From: JBGVMW01 sp045122835 | GTDB taxonomy: Bacteria; Bacillota; Clostridia; Lachnospirales; Lachnospiraceae | Reading direction: 5' to 3' | DNA length: 27,875 nucleotides | NCBI GenBank assembly: GCA_045122835.1 | Contig: JBGVIB010000072.1 | Location: 1-27,875 of the forward strand | Shown here: positions 15,880 to 24,308 of the stretch, one piece after another | How the letters are laid out: every line of letters starts with the position of its first letter | How positions within the stretch are numbered: position 1 is the stretch's first letter | Translations under genes and position numbers: made by a program | Notes under the pieces: generated by a model | Told to the model about the DNA's origin: nothing | The model's database searches: none | What the model saw: only the letters and a program-made list of their open reading frames with translations

Positions 15880-17670
15880 ATGATGAAAATATGCGAAAGT
15901 GAAAAATGCACTGGCTGTAGTGCCTGTGTAGATGTTTGCCCCAAAAACTGTATTAAGATGGAACCGGATGCATATGGCTTTGAGCAGTCTGTAGTAGACG
16001 AGGAAGCTTGCATACATTGTGGGGCATGTAAAAGAGTTTGTCAGAATAACAATGAGCAGCATTTTGTACGCCCAATCAAATGTTATGCTGCTTGTATAAA
16101 GGATACACAAGCAAGAAAGAAGTCTGCATCCGGTGGAATTGCCTATGCCCTTTATCAGAATATACTGGATAAAGGCGGTGTTGCCTATGGAGTAGACTTT
16201 GATGAGGAATTTCATCTAAAGTTTTATCGTGGAGAAAAGGCAGAAGATATTGCCAGATTTCGTGGTTCAAAGTATACCTATAGTGATATGCAGGGAACCT
16301 ATAAAGCCTTAAAAGAAGACCTGCAGGATGGACGTCTTGTATTATTTGTGGGAACTTCCTGTCAATGTAGCGGATTATTAGGATTCTTAGGAAAAAAATA
16401 TGATAATCTTTATACTGTAGATTTAATCTGTCATGGCATGCCTGGGGCTGCTTATTTGAAGGAATATCTTACAGATGTGGAGAAAAAACATGGCAAAAAA
16501 GTGACAGAGATAAGTTTTCGTGACAATGATGTATATAGAATGAAGGTTTGTGCAGGAGAGGAAACATTGGTGCAGCAGCCTGCAAAAGAGAATCCGTTTA
16601 TGGCAGGGTATACAAGAATGTTGATTTACCGGGATTCTTGTTATGATTGTAAATTTGCCCGTCCGGAGCGCGTGACAGACATTACAATTGGTGATTATTG
16701 GGGAAGTGACAGACGCCATATGTTAGCACCTGTGGAAGCGGGAAAGTCTGTTATCTTATCAAACAGCCCGCAGGGAGATGCACTGGTTAGAGAATGCATG
16801 AATACCTGTGTTCTCACAGAAAAATCATTAGATGATGTGGTAAGCAAAAATGAGCAGTTACGCAAACCCTCAAAGAAAAGTGAATATCGACAGGAATTAT
16901 TAGAGGTGTATAAAGAATCCGGTTATGTGAACGCTGCAAAGCAGGTGATACCAAAAGTATTAGAATCTGTTGCAAAATCACAGAAAAAAGAGCCTTTTGT
17001 TAAGAGAGCCTGCCGCAGGATAAAAGGAAAATATAAGCAGTGGGCAGTTATGAACAAGCGTGGAAAGTTCTTTAGAGTACATGTGCGGAATAAGTGGGAT
17101 AGAAAACGTCTCACCAATACAGATTTTACAATTTTAAGCAATACCTGTATTGGTGGCGTCATTTCTCATGATCTTGGACTGCAGTTCAAATCCCCTACTG
17201 TAAATCTGTATATGTCACCCACCGATTTTGTGAAATTTTTGGAGAATTTAGAACATTATCTGGCTCAGGAAATTGTGCCTGTACCTTATGATAAGGATTA
17301 TCCTGTGGGCAGGTTAGGTGATATTTTGATATATTTTAAGCATTACCATTCCATAGAGGAAGCTATACAAAAATGGAAGGAACGAATACCAAGAATCAAT
17401 TATGACAATGTGTTTGTTATGATGACAGACCGCTGGTGTTGTCCGGAATCTACCTTTGAACGATTTGAGAATCTACCTTTTGAAAATAAAGTATGCTTTA
17501 CAGCAGAAGAATACCCACAGTATCCACATTGTGTACAGATTAAAAAGCATAGAGACAATGGTTGTGTATGGATTATTACCAATATAATGAATCTGTGGGG
17601 AAAGAGATTGTATCAGTATGGTAAAGACTTTGATTATATCAAATGGCTGAATAATGGAAAGAGAGGATAA
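15880..17670 (+). CDS. FrhB-like 4Fe-4S flavoprotein fused to a DUF1919 domain
   Basis: Of 596 aa, the N-terminus holds two 4Fe-4S sites (Cys10, 13, 16, 20 and Cys44, 47, 50, 54). Next comes an FrhB/FdhB N-like domain (KKSASGGIAYALYQ...FRGSKYTYSDM...LFVGTSCQC...VDLICHGMPG) and the FrhB C-terminal block with CYDCKFARPERVTDITIGDYWG (about 253-275). FrhB is the FAD-containing, F420-binding subunit of methanogen hydrogenases; these bacteria are not expected to use F420, so the electron partner is probably ferredoxin or a flavin. From about residue 405 to the end (LTNTDFTILSNTCIGGVIS...SPTVNLYMSPTDFVKFLENL...YPVGRLGDI) it matches DUF1919, annotated in exopolysaccharide loci. ATG at 15880 is preferred, 6 nt after GGGA. 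The fusion ties a redox protein physically to glycan biosynthesis. Confidence 0.85.
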   Translation: MMKICESEKCTGCSACVDVCPKNCIKMEPDAYGFEQSVVDEEACIHCGACKRVCQNNNEQHFVRPIKCYAACIKDTQARKKSASGGIAYALYQNILDKGGVAYGVDFDEEFHLKFYRGEKAEDIARFRGSKYTYSDMQGTYKALKEDLQDGRLVLFVGTSCQCSGLLGFLGKKYDNLYTVDLICHGMPGAAYLKEYLTDVEKKHGKKVTEISFRDNDVYRMKVCAGEETLVQQPAKENPFMAGYTRMLIYRDSCYDCKFARPERVTDITIGDYWGSDRRHMLAPVEAGKSVILSNSPQGDALVRECMNTCVLTEKSLDDVVSKNEQLRKPSKKSEYRQELLEVYKESGYVNAAKQVIPKVLESVAKSQKKEPFVKRACRRIKGKYKQWAVMNKRGKFFRVHVRNKWDRKRLTNTDFTILSNTCIGGVISHDLGLQFKSPTVNLYMSPTDFVKFLENLEHYLAQEIVPVPYDKDYPVGRLGDILIYFKHYHSIEEAIQKWKERIPRINYDNVFVMMTDRWCCPESTFERFENLPFENKVCFTAEEYPQYPHCVQIKKHRDNGCVWIITNIMNLWGKRLYQYGKDFDYIKWLNNGKRG

Positions 17671-17673
17671 TAA

Positions 17674-18849
17674 ATGGAACAAATATGTGACAAAAATCAA
17701 TGCGCTGGGTGTTGTGCATGTGCCAATGCCTGCCCCAAGAATTGTATTACAATGAAACACAATGAATATGGTGTATTAATGCCGGTAATCAACCAGGAAG
17801 CATGTGTCAATTGTGGAGCCTGCGAAAGAGCATGTCCCGTGAACCATGCACCAGAAAAGAAAATGCCTAAAAAGGCATATGCAGCATGGAATTTGGAGAA
17901 AGATACTCGTAAAAAGAGTGCATCAGGTGGAGTAGCAGCAGCTTTTTATGAAATGGTAATCGAAAATGGCGGTGTTGCTTTTGGAACCAATTTTGATAAA
18001 GAACTCAATTTATCTATTAAGTCAGCACAGACAATGGAAGAAGCTCGGGCATTTAAAGGTTCTAAATATGTGCAGGCATATGTAGGGCTTAGCTATAGAG
18101 AAGCAAAAAAGAACTTAGAGGCAAACAAACAGGTATTGTTTATCGGAACACCGTGTCAGATAGCAGGTTTGCGCCAGTACCTAAAAAAGGATTATGACAA
18201 TCTGATTACGGTTGATTTGATATGTCATGGTGTGCCATCTATTGAATATTTACATAGTCATGTGAAGCATATTGAAGAATCCATTCATAAAAAGGTGGAT
18301 AATATATCATTTCGTGGCGAATATGATTATAAATTGGCGTTGTATCAGTCAGGAAAATTAGTTTATAGAAAAGATCGTTTTCTGGATACATATTTTACAG
18401 GATTTTTAAAGGGTATACTTTGTCGTTCAAGTTGTTATTCCTGTTTGTATGCATGTCCAGAGCGAATATCAGATATTACAATTGGTGATTTTTGGGGATT
18501 AGGCAAGGAGGCACCATGTAGTTATGGAATGGGAGATGGTGTATCTGTTATTCTGCCAAATACAGAAAAAGGCCATCAATTTGTGTTGAGAGCACAAGAG
18601 AAACTATTTTTAGATGAAAGACCATTGTCGGAGGCAATTAATGGAAATGCTCAATTAAATCATATAAGTCCAAAGCATAAAAATTATGACAGATTCAAGG
18701 AACTATATTGTGCAGTAGGTTTTGAAAAAGCTGCTACCGAATGTACAAAGGAAGACATTCGCCGGTTCAAAAAGGAGAAATGCAAAAGACAGAGAATGCG
18801 TGTTGTCAATAAATGTAAAAGAATTTGTAAGAAAGTAATTGGGAAATAG
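17674..18849 (+). CDS. FrhB-like 4Fe-4S flavoprotein, stand-alone form
   Basis: A 391-aa paralogue of the preceding protein without DUF1919. Both 4Fe-4S sites are complete and in identical positions (Cys10, 13, 16, 20; Cys44, 47, 50, 54). The FrhB hallmarks follow: KKSASGGVAAAFYEM, FKGSKYVQAYVG, LFIGTPCQIAGLRQYL, TVDLICHGVPS and CYSCLYACPERISDITIGDFWG. GTPCQ replaces the GTSCQ of its neighbour. The last 30 residues are very basic and Cys-containing (KKEKCKRQRMRVVNKCKRICKK), perhaps a membrane-surface or partner-binding tail. The gene starts 3 nt after the upstream stop with AGAGGA in front, so the two are translationally linked. A redox step in glycan modification is inferred from context only. 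Confidence 0.87.
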   Translation: MEQICDKNQCAGCCACANACPKNCITMKHNEYGVLMPVINQEACVNCGACERACPVNHAPEKKMPKKAYAAWNLEKDTRKKSASGGVAAAFYEMVIENGGVAFGTNFDKELNLSIKSAQTMEEARAFKGSKYVQAYVGLSYREAKKNLEANKQVLFIGTPCQIAGLRQYLKKDYDNLITVDLICHGVPSIEYLHSHVKHIEESIHKKVDNISFRGEYDYKLALYQSGKLVYRKDRFLDTYFTGFLKGILCRSSCYSCLYACPERISDITIGDFWGLGKEAPCSYGMGDGVSVILPNTEKGHQFVLRAQEKLFLDERPLSEAINGNAQLNHISPKHKNYDRFKELYCAVGFEKAATECTKEDIRRFKKEKCKRQRMRVVNKCKRICKKVIGK

Positions 18850-18864
18850 AAGGAGCGTCCATAT

Positions 18865-19977
18865 ATGAAGGTTGGTATTATGTCAATGCAGCGAGTGATT
18901 AATTATGGTTCCTATATGCAGGCATTAGGATTAAAGCATACCATAGAATCACTAGGGCATGAGGTAGAGTTTGTAGATTATACGGTGGAGCCTTGTGTGA
19001 ATCCGGCACCACAGCAGAAGAAATCCACCTTAAAAAGAGATATAAAATTATTTGTAAAAAAGCTTCTTGGCAAGCAGAGTAAATATGAAAGTTTTATACC
19101 TATTCACAAGCGTTTCTGTCAGGATTATTCAAAAAAAATGTTGCCGGTATTAGGGGTAACAGAAGAAAAGAAATATCGGACAAAGGTGGACACCTTAGTG
19201 ATTGGAAGTGATGAGGTATTCAACTGTCTACAGGATAATCCGGATGTAGGATTTTCCAGAGAATTATTTGGTGCCAATCATAATGCAAAACGTTTGATTT
19301 CCTATGCAGGTTCCTTTGGAAATACTACATGTCAACGTTTAGAGTCCTATGGGGTAAAGGATGAGGTCAAAGGTTTATTAGAAAAATTTGACAGTATTTC
19401 TGTGCGTGATGCAAACTCTGGAAACGTGGTGAAGAATCTGTTAGGAGAGGAACCATACTATCACTTAGATCCTGTATTGGTAAGTGATTTTACTCCATTT
19501 TTAAAGGATAACGTAACGATGCGTGATTACATTATTGTTTACGCATATTCAGGAAGAATTAGTGGGGAAGAAGGCGAGAAAATCGCTGAATTCGCAAGAA
19601 AAAGAGGAAAGAAATTAGTATCAATATCTGGTATTCAGGGATTTTGTGATGAATATGTGGTAGCAGCACCAGAGGAAATCCTAGCGTATTTTAAACATGC
19701 AGATTGTATTATCACTGACACCTTCCATGGCAGTATTTTCTCAATCATTAATGAAAAACCATTTGTGACTCTGGTGCGTGAATCCAAGGGGGAAGCTTAT
19801 GGAAATGCAGAAAAGATTGTGGATATGCTACAGCGTCTTACATTAGAGGATAGAATTCTTCACAATATGAATGATTTGGAGAAGACGATGACAGCAGCCA
19901 TTGCTTATCAGACAGTAGGCGAGATTCGTAAGGAAGGCAGAGCGCGTACACTGAACTATTTACAGGAAAACTTATAA
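18865..19977 (+). CDS. Polysaccharide pyruvyl transferase family protein (3 of 4)
   Basis: A 370-aa family member that starts MKVGIMSMQRVINYGSYMQALGL, with IGSDEVFN, SYAGSFGNTT, SVRDANSGNVV, LDPVLV and TDTFHGSIFSI. It directly follows the two FrhB-like genes (15-nt gap, GAAGGAG before the ATG) and precedes the GT2 trio. Adjacency of this family with FrhB-like proteins recurs within this operon (copies 2 and 3 flank the pair), suggesting that they act on the same intermediate. It is cytosolic, with no membrane helix. The acceptor sugar and even the donor are inferred from the family. Confidence 0.88.
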   Translation: MKVGIMSMQRVINYGSYMQALGLKHTIESLGHEVEFVDYTVEPCVNPAPQQKKSTLKRDIKLFVKKLLGKQSKYESFIPIHKRFCQDYSKKMLPVLGVTEEKKYRTKVDTLVIGSDEVFNCLQDNPDVGFSRELFGANHNAKRLISYAGSFGNTTCQRLESYGVKDEVKGLLEKFDSISVRDANSGNVVKNLLGEEPYYHLDPVLVSDFTPFLKDNVTMRDYIIVYAYSGRISGEEGEKIAEFARKRGKKLVSISGIQGFCDEYVVAAPEEILAYFKHADCIITDTFHGSIFSIINEKPFVTLVRESKGEAYGNAEKIVDMLQRLTLEDRILHNMNDLEKTMTAAIAYQTVGEIRKEGRARTLNYLQENL

Positions 19978-20014
19978 AGCAATCCAAAAGGGATGGTTGA
20001 CAGGAGGATGTTTC

Positions 20015-21025
20015 GTGAATAATCAGGAAGAAAACAAGGATTTAATATCAGTCATTATTCCTGCATATAAGATTGAACAGTACATTGGTGACTGTTTAGA
20101 AAGTGTGCAGAACCAGACATACCGCAATCTTGAAATTCTGGTAGTCAATGATGGTTCACCGGACAACAGTGCTAAGATTGCAGAGCAGTATGCAGAGAAG
20201 GATGACCGTATTCGTGTAATCAATAAAGTAAATGGTGGATTGTCAGATGCCAGAAATACAGGAATTGAGCAGGCAAAAGGAAAGTATATTATTCTGATTG
20301 ACGGTGATGATTATGTGGATGTTCACATGATTGAAAAAATGTATCAGGCAATGCTCATATCTGGCAGTGATTTGTGTCTCTGTGGTATTCATATTGTGGA
20401 TGATAACCGTAAGCCGTTAGAGGATGCCATCAGTCAGGCGGCTATTCAGGGTGGCGTGTACACAAGAGCGCAGATGTATGAAAAGATTATTACAACGCCA
20501 AACTGGTTTTATGTGGTTGCATGGAACAAGTTATACAAGAGAGAAGTTTTTGACAAGATTAAATATCCAAAGGGTAAGCTTCATGAGGATGAATTTGTTA
20601 TTCATCACATTTTAGAATGTTCAGAGAAGATTATTTGTATTGAAGATAAATTGTATCATTATGTGCAGCGAGGACAGAGCATTACGCATGACACCTTTAA
20701 CATCAAACGTATGGATGTGGTGGAAGCATTTGTAGATCGTGCCGACTTTTTCTTAAATAAGCAGAATCCGGGTGGTGCATGCAGAATGTTAAAGCGTATT
20801 CGTATTTCTTTAATAGATGGGTATCTGGCATTGAAGAAAAACGGAAATGCAGAAGATAAGAAACGAATTAGGGAATTGCATCAGGGCTACCGAAAAGTAT
20901 ATCGTCGCATTCCAAAGGGCTGTATTTCAGTAAAAGAAAAGATTCTTCTTGGTATGTTGAATGTATCCTTGAAGCTTGGTGTATTGTGTTCCGGTAATTA
21001 TTGGCACACATTGAAATATCGGTAA
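20015..21025 (+). CDS. GT2 family glycosyltransferase (2 of 4)
   Basis: A 336-aa GT-A glycosyltransferase with DLISVIIPAYKIEQYIGDCLESV, VVNDGSPDNS, NGGLSDARNTG and the metal-binding motif DGDD (96-99). The acceptor part includes VAWNKLYKREVF...YPKGKLHEDEF, a block shared with the next gene. The frame extends to a TTG at 19997, but AGGAGG (20002-20007) lies within that extension and is 7 nt from the GTG at 20015, so GTG is the start. It is first of three adjacent GT2 genes separated by 13 and 5 nt. It probably adds a sugar to the lipid-linked repeat unit. Specificity cannot be read. Confidence 0.9.
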   Translation: MNNQEENKDLISVIIPAYKIEQYIGDCLESVQNQTYRNLEILVVNDGSPDNSAKIAEQYAEKDDRIRVINKVNGGLSDARNTGIEQAKGKYIILIDGDDYVDVHMIEKMYQAMLISGSDLCLCGIHIVDDNRKPLEDAISQAAIQGGVYTRAQMYEKIITTPNWFYVVAWNKLYKREVFDKIKYPKGKLHEDEFVIHHILECSEKIICIEDKLYHYVQRGQSITHDTFNIKRMDVVEAFVDRADFFLNKQNPGGACRMLKRIRISLIDGYLALKKNGNAEDKKRIRELHQGYRKVYRRIPKGCISVKEKILLGMLNVSLKLGVLCSGNYWHTLKYR

Positions 21026-21038
21026 ATGAGGTGAGAAA

Positions 21039-22001
21039 ATGCGTGAAAAAATCTCTGTAATTATTCCTGTATATAACGTGGAAGCATATTTGAATCGCTG
21101 TGTGCAGTCGATTGTGGAACAGACACATCAAAATCTGCAGATTATTCTAGTGGATGATGGTTCGCCGGATGGAAGTCCTGCCATGTGTGATGAATGGGCA
21201 GGTAAGGATGACAGAATTCAAGTGATTCATCAGAAAAACAGTGGTTTGTCCGGTGCCAGAAATGCAGGACTGGCAGTAGCCGATGGGGAATATGTAGTAT
21301 TTGTAGATTCTGATGATTACGTAAAGAATACCATGTTTGCAGATTTATTAGAGTTGTGTAACAGACATCAGGCAGAGGTTGCTGTGTGCGGTTATACGCG
21401 TTTTTCCGGTGAGCGGGTGACAGATGAGGAATTGAAAGCATCTGGGCCGACAGAAACTACGGTACGGGTGTATGGGCAGGCGGAAGCAATGAGACAGCTT
21501 CACGGCTGGTATGGCGAGTTGTATACCGTAGCATGGAATAAGTTGTATAAGAGAAGTCTGTGGCAGGGCATTACATACCCGGTGGGTAAAATTAATGAAG
21601 ATGAATTTACTACTTATAAGCTTTTGTATCGTGCAACGAACGTAGTGATTACAAATCAGATTTATTATTATTATTTTTACAATTCCAATAGCATTACCAC
21701 GAATGAAAAATATCTGGGAAACTTAGATGTATTCCAGGCATTTGCAGAGCGTAAGCAGATGTTTATGAAGGATGGTCAGACAGAGTTAGCCGGAATTGTA
21801 GAGAAAGCAATGTTAGACAGAATTGTGATTCGTTACCGCAAGGCAAAGCAGGCGAACAAGACAGAAGTGATGAACCAATTGAAGCTGTATTATAAACAGC
21901 AGTACAAAAATCTGTCTGTGCTGAAGCCGGGTGTGGGATATCGGATTTTCTATTTTTCACCGGGTATGTATGAAATGCTTTTACGCATTAAGGGGAGATA
22001 A
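21039..22001 (+). CDS. GT2 family glycosyltransferase (3 of 4)
   Basis: A 320-aa GT-A enzyme with EKISVIIPVYNVEAYLNRCVQSI, LVDDGSPDGSP, NSGLSGARNAG and DSDD (90-93). The central block VAWNKLYKRSLWQGITYPVGKINEDEFTTYKL closely matches its upstream neighbour, pointing to a tandem duplication followed by divergence in the C-terminal acceptor region. GAGGTGAG precedes the ATG. No membrane helix is present; the basic C-terminus (PGMYEMLLRIKGR) may touch the membrane. The role is sugar addition in the repeat unit. Confidence 0.9.
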   Translation: MREKISVIIPVYNVEAYLNRCVQSIVEQTHQNLQIILVDDGSPDGSPAMCDEWAGKDDRIQVIHQKNSGLSGARNAGLAVADGEYVVFVDSDDYVKNTMFADLLELCNRHQAEVAVCGYTRFSGERVTDEELKASGPTETTVRVYGQAEAMRQLHGWYGELYTVAWNKLYKRSLWQGITYPVGKINEDEFTTYKLLYRATNVVITNQIYYYYFYNSNSITTNEKYLGNLDVFQAFAERKQMFMKDGQTELAGIVEKAMLDRIVIRYRKAKQANKTEVMNQLKLYYKQQYKNLSVLKPGVGYRIFYFSPGMYEMLLRIKGR

Positions 22002-22006
22002 GTAAA

Positions 22007-23002
22007 ATGAAAAATGGACAGCAGGCAAAGTTATCGATTGTGATTCCGGTTTATAATGTAGGTGAATATTTAGATGCTTGTATGCAAAGCGTATTAAAGC
22101 AGGAATATCAGAATTTAGAAATTATCCTTGTAGATGATGGCTCCACAGATCAGTCCCCGGAGCTATGTGATTCCTATGCACAGAAAGATGAACGGTTTAA
22201 AGTATTGCATAAAAAGAATCAGGGTGTGGGGGCTGCAAGAAATGACGGTCTTCATATGGCAACCGGTGATTATATTGGTTTTTTGGATCCGGATGACTGG
22301 ATTGAAAAGGATATGTTTGGTAAACTGATAGAAGCACTGGAAAAAGAAGATGCTCAGGCTGCTTTCTGCAGCTTTTATCGTGAGACACCGGATGGCAGTA
22401 TGGAGCGTGAGCCAGCCATACCGAAAGGTCTGACAGGAGATGGTCAGGATGCCATTGCCAAATGCTTTGATGTGGGATATGGAACTATGATGTGGGACAA
22501 GGTGTTTCATCGAAGCTTATTGCAGAATGACAATGAGGAATTCATTTGTATTCGCACAGATTTAAAGTGTGGAGAAGACCAGATGTGGCTGATGGAGGTA
22601 CTTAAGAGGGCAAAGAAGGTTGTCTATGTGCCGGAGTATCTGTATCATTGGCGTATTCGTGGAGGCAGTGCATATCGTGATGAACAGATTACAGATAAAA
22701 AAGTTCAGGATGTTGTGGTGCAGGAAATGAGCCTTGCTTTTATTAACAAGGACAATACCGTAGCTTATGAGCTTGCTATGGGTCGCCTTTATGCCAAAGC
22801 ATATGAATATATGGTATTGGCTTATATACAGGGAGAGAAAACGTTTTTTAATGAATTGAAAATCTATTCTGACCGGTATAAAAAAGACTGGTGGAATGCA
22901 AAAGATACAACAACACTTTCAAAAATTAAAAGAACATGTATTGAATTTGCCATTGGGTTACACCTTAGCAGAAAGCTTGTGGCAATGGTGAAAAAAATGT
23001 AG
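22007..23002 (+). CDS. GT2 family glycosyltransferase (4 of 4)
   Basis: A 331-aa GT-A enzyme with AKLSIVIPVYNVGEYLDACMQSV, LVDDGSTDQSPEL, NQGVGAARNDG and DPDD (94-97). The acceptor region differs from the two upstream genes (MMWDKVFHRSL...CGEDQMWLMEVL), although the WDK..HR and ED elements keep the same layout, so it is the most diverged of the trio. It starts 5 nt after the previous stop, with AAGGGGAG in front. A different sugar or linkage specificity from its neighbours is likely. Confidence 0.9.
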   Translation: MKNGQQAKLSIVIPVYNVGEYLDACMQSVLKQEYQNLEIILVDDGSTDQSPELCDSYAQKDERFKVLHKKNQGVGAARNDGLHMATGDYIGFLDPDDWIEKDMFGKLIEALEKEDAQAAFCSFYRETPDGSMEREPAIPKGLTGDGQDAIAKCFDVGYGTMMWDKVFHRSLLQNDNEEFICIRTDLKCGEDQMWLMEVLKRAKKVVYVPEYLYHWRIRGGSAYRDEQITDKKVQDVVVQEMSLAFINKDNTVAYELAMGRLYAKAYEYMVLAYIQGEKTFFNELKIYSDRYKKDWWNAKDTTTLSKIKRTCIEFAIGLHLSRKLVAMVKKM

Positions 23003-23039
23003 CAGAGTGATTCATACTTCATAATAGGGGGGACATGTA

Positions 23040-24146
23040 TTGAGCGGAAAAGTAAGTATTATTACCTTACATTATGTAAAAAATTATGGTTCTGTATTAC
23101 AGACATATGCAACACAGACCGTGTTTGAGCGTTTAGGCTATAAGGCAGAGTTTGTGGATTATGTGCGTCCAAATGAGCGTGTAGTGGAACATAAGAAATC
23201 TTTTAAGGAAAAGGCTGTGGAGTTAGGGAAAAGAGCAGTCTTAAAAGCGACAAAGGGAGAATCTTTTGATAAGGAAGACCATATTTTTAAGGATTTTGTG
23301 GAGCAGTATATCCATTTATCGGGGCATTATAATTCTTATGAGGAATTAAGTGCCAATCCGCCTCAGGCAGATGTGTATTGCACAGGAAGTGACCAGATGT
23401 GGAATTGTGAGTGGAATGGGGGAATTATTCCGGCATACTACTTAGAATTTGCCCCAGAAGGAAGGCCACGAATTTCCTATGCGGCAAGCATTGGTATGAA
23501 GGAAATTCCACAGAAATATAAAGAACAGGTGCAGGAGATGACTGCAAAGTATTCAGCCATTTCTGTCCGCGAAAATTCTGCGGTAGAGGTGTTAAAGACC
23601 ATTAACTATCCGGATGCGGTGCAGGTGTTAGACCCAACCTTTATGCTGCGTCCTTCTGAGTGGGAAAAAATTATGGCAGAAAGACCGGTTCCATATGAAT
23701 ATGTGCTGATTTACCAGCTGAATCCAAATGAGGAATTTGACCAGTTTGCAAGGGATTTGGCAAAGGAGAAAGGAATAAAGACACTTCGTGTTGCTTTTTC
23801 TCTAAAAGAAGCTATGATGAAAGATAAAACCATTTATTTTCCAACAGTTGCACAATGGTTGTCATTATTTTATCATGCTTCCTATGTGGTAACAGATTCC
23901 TTCCATGGAACTGCATTTTCCATTAACCTGCAGAAGCAGGTATTTGTCTTCTATCCACCAAGATTTAAGACAAGATTAGACAGCATTCTGTCACTCACCG
24001 GACTTGAGGATCGCATTGCAGAGGGCAGGCATCCAGGTGAAATGAAAGAGATTACCACATATGACAAAGTGCAGGAAATATTGAATAAAGAAAGGGGAAA
24101 AGCTGAGGAGTTCCTAAAAGGGGCATTAGGAAATGAAGGAGTTTAG
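23040..24146 (+). CDS. Polysaccharide pyruvyl transferase family protein (4 of 4)
   Basis: A 368-aa family member and last gene of the operon. Motifs: KVSIITLHYVKNYGSVLQTYATQ, CTGSDQMWN, SYAASIGMKE, SVRENSAVEVL, LDPTFML and TDSFHGTAFSI. It is closest in motif wording to the first copy (SYAASIG, TDSFHG). The start is TTG at 23040, 6 nt after GGGGGGA; an ATG 5 nt upstream (23035) is out of frame and makes only ATG-TAT-TGA, whose stop overlaps the TTG. A strong terminator follows 47 nt after the stop. The pyruvyl transfer role is inferred from the family. Confidence 0.88.
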   Translation: MSGKVSIITLHYVKNYGSVLQTYATQTVFERLGYKAEFVDYVRPNERVVEHKKSFKEKAVELGKRAVLKATKGESFDKEDHIFKDFVEQYIHLSGHYNSYEELSANPPQADVYCTGSDQMWNCEWNGGIIPAYYLEFAPEGRPRISYAASIGMKEIPQKYKEQVQEMTAKYSAISVRENSAVEVLKTINYPDAVQVLDPTFMLRPSEWEKIMAERPVPYEYVLIYQLNPNEEFDQFARDLAKEKGIKTLRVAFSLKEAMMKDKTIYFPTVAQWLSLFYHASYVVTDSFHGTAFSINLQKQVFVFYPPRFKTRLDSILSLTGLEDRIAEGRHPGEMKEITTYDKVQEILNKERGKAEEFLKGALGNEGV

Positions 24147-24193
24147 TAATTATTAAGAAGTTGCAGTAATTAGATATTGTAAGGAAAATAGAG

Positions 24194-24233
24194 ATACGGC
24201 TGCTTAGTGGAAACATTAGGTGGCTGTATTTTT
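24194..24233 (+). terminator. Strong Rho-independent terminator ending the glycan operon
   Basis: A 16-bp stem (24194-24209 with 24214-24229, several G-T wobbles) closed by a GAAA tetraloop and followed by TTTTTATATA. It lies 47 nt after the last operon stop codon, which supports one transcription unit from about 9.1 to 24.2 kb. Confidence 0.92.
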
Positions 24234-24279
24234 ATATACTGGCGTAAATAACAGGCAGCAAAGTGTGCAAGAATTGTGC

Positions 24280-24308
24280 TTGACATATAAAGATAGCCTA
24301 TATATAAT
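24280..24308 (+). promoter_or_regulatory. Consensus promoter of the PadR-SEDS-VanZ operon
   Basis: TTGACA (24280-24285), a 17-nt spacer and TATAAT (24303-24308): a perfect match at both boxes. The -10 lies in the centre of the operator dyad at 24291-24323. The leader to the PadR start codon would be about 170 nt. The gene-free stretch 24147-24486 holds the terminator above, this promoter and the dyad; I see nothing else convincing in it. Confidence 0.92.

Noticed and set aside
15880..18849. Literal reading of the FrhB-like genes as F420-reducing hydrogenase subunits
   Set aside because: No hydrogenase large or small subunit or F420 synthesis gene is nearby, and the context is entirely glycan biosynthesis.
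23035..23043. ATG-TAT-TGA mini-frame overlapping the TTG start of the fourth pyruvyl transferase gene
   Set aside because: A two-codon frame is easily a coincidence; the GGGGGGA spacing fits the TTG better. Kept only as a remark in the gene entry.
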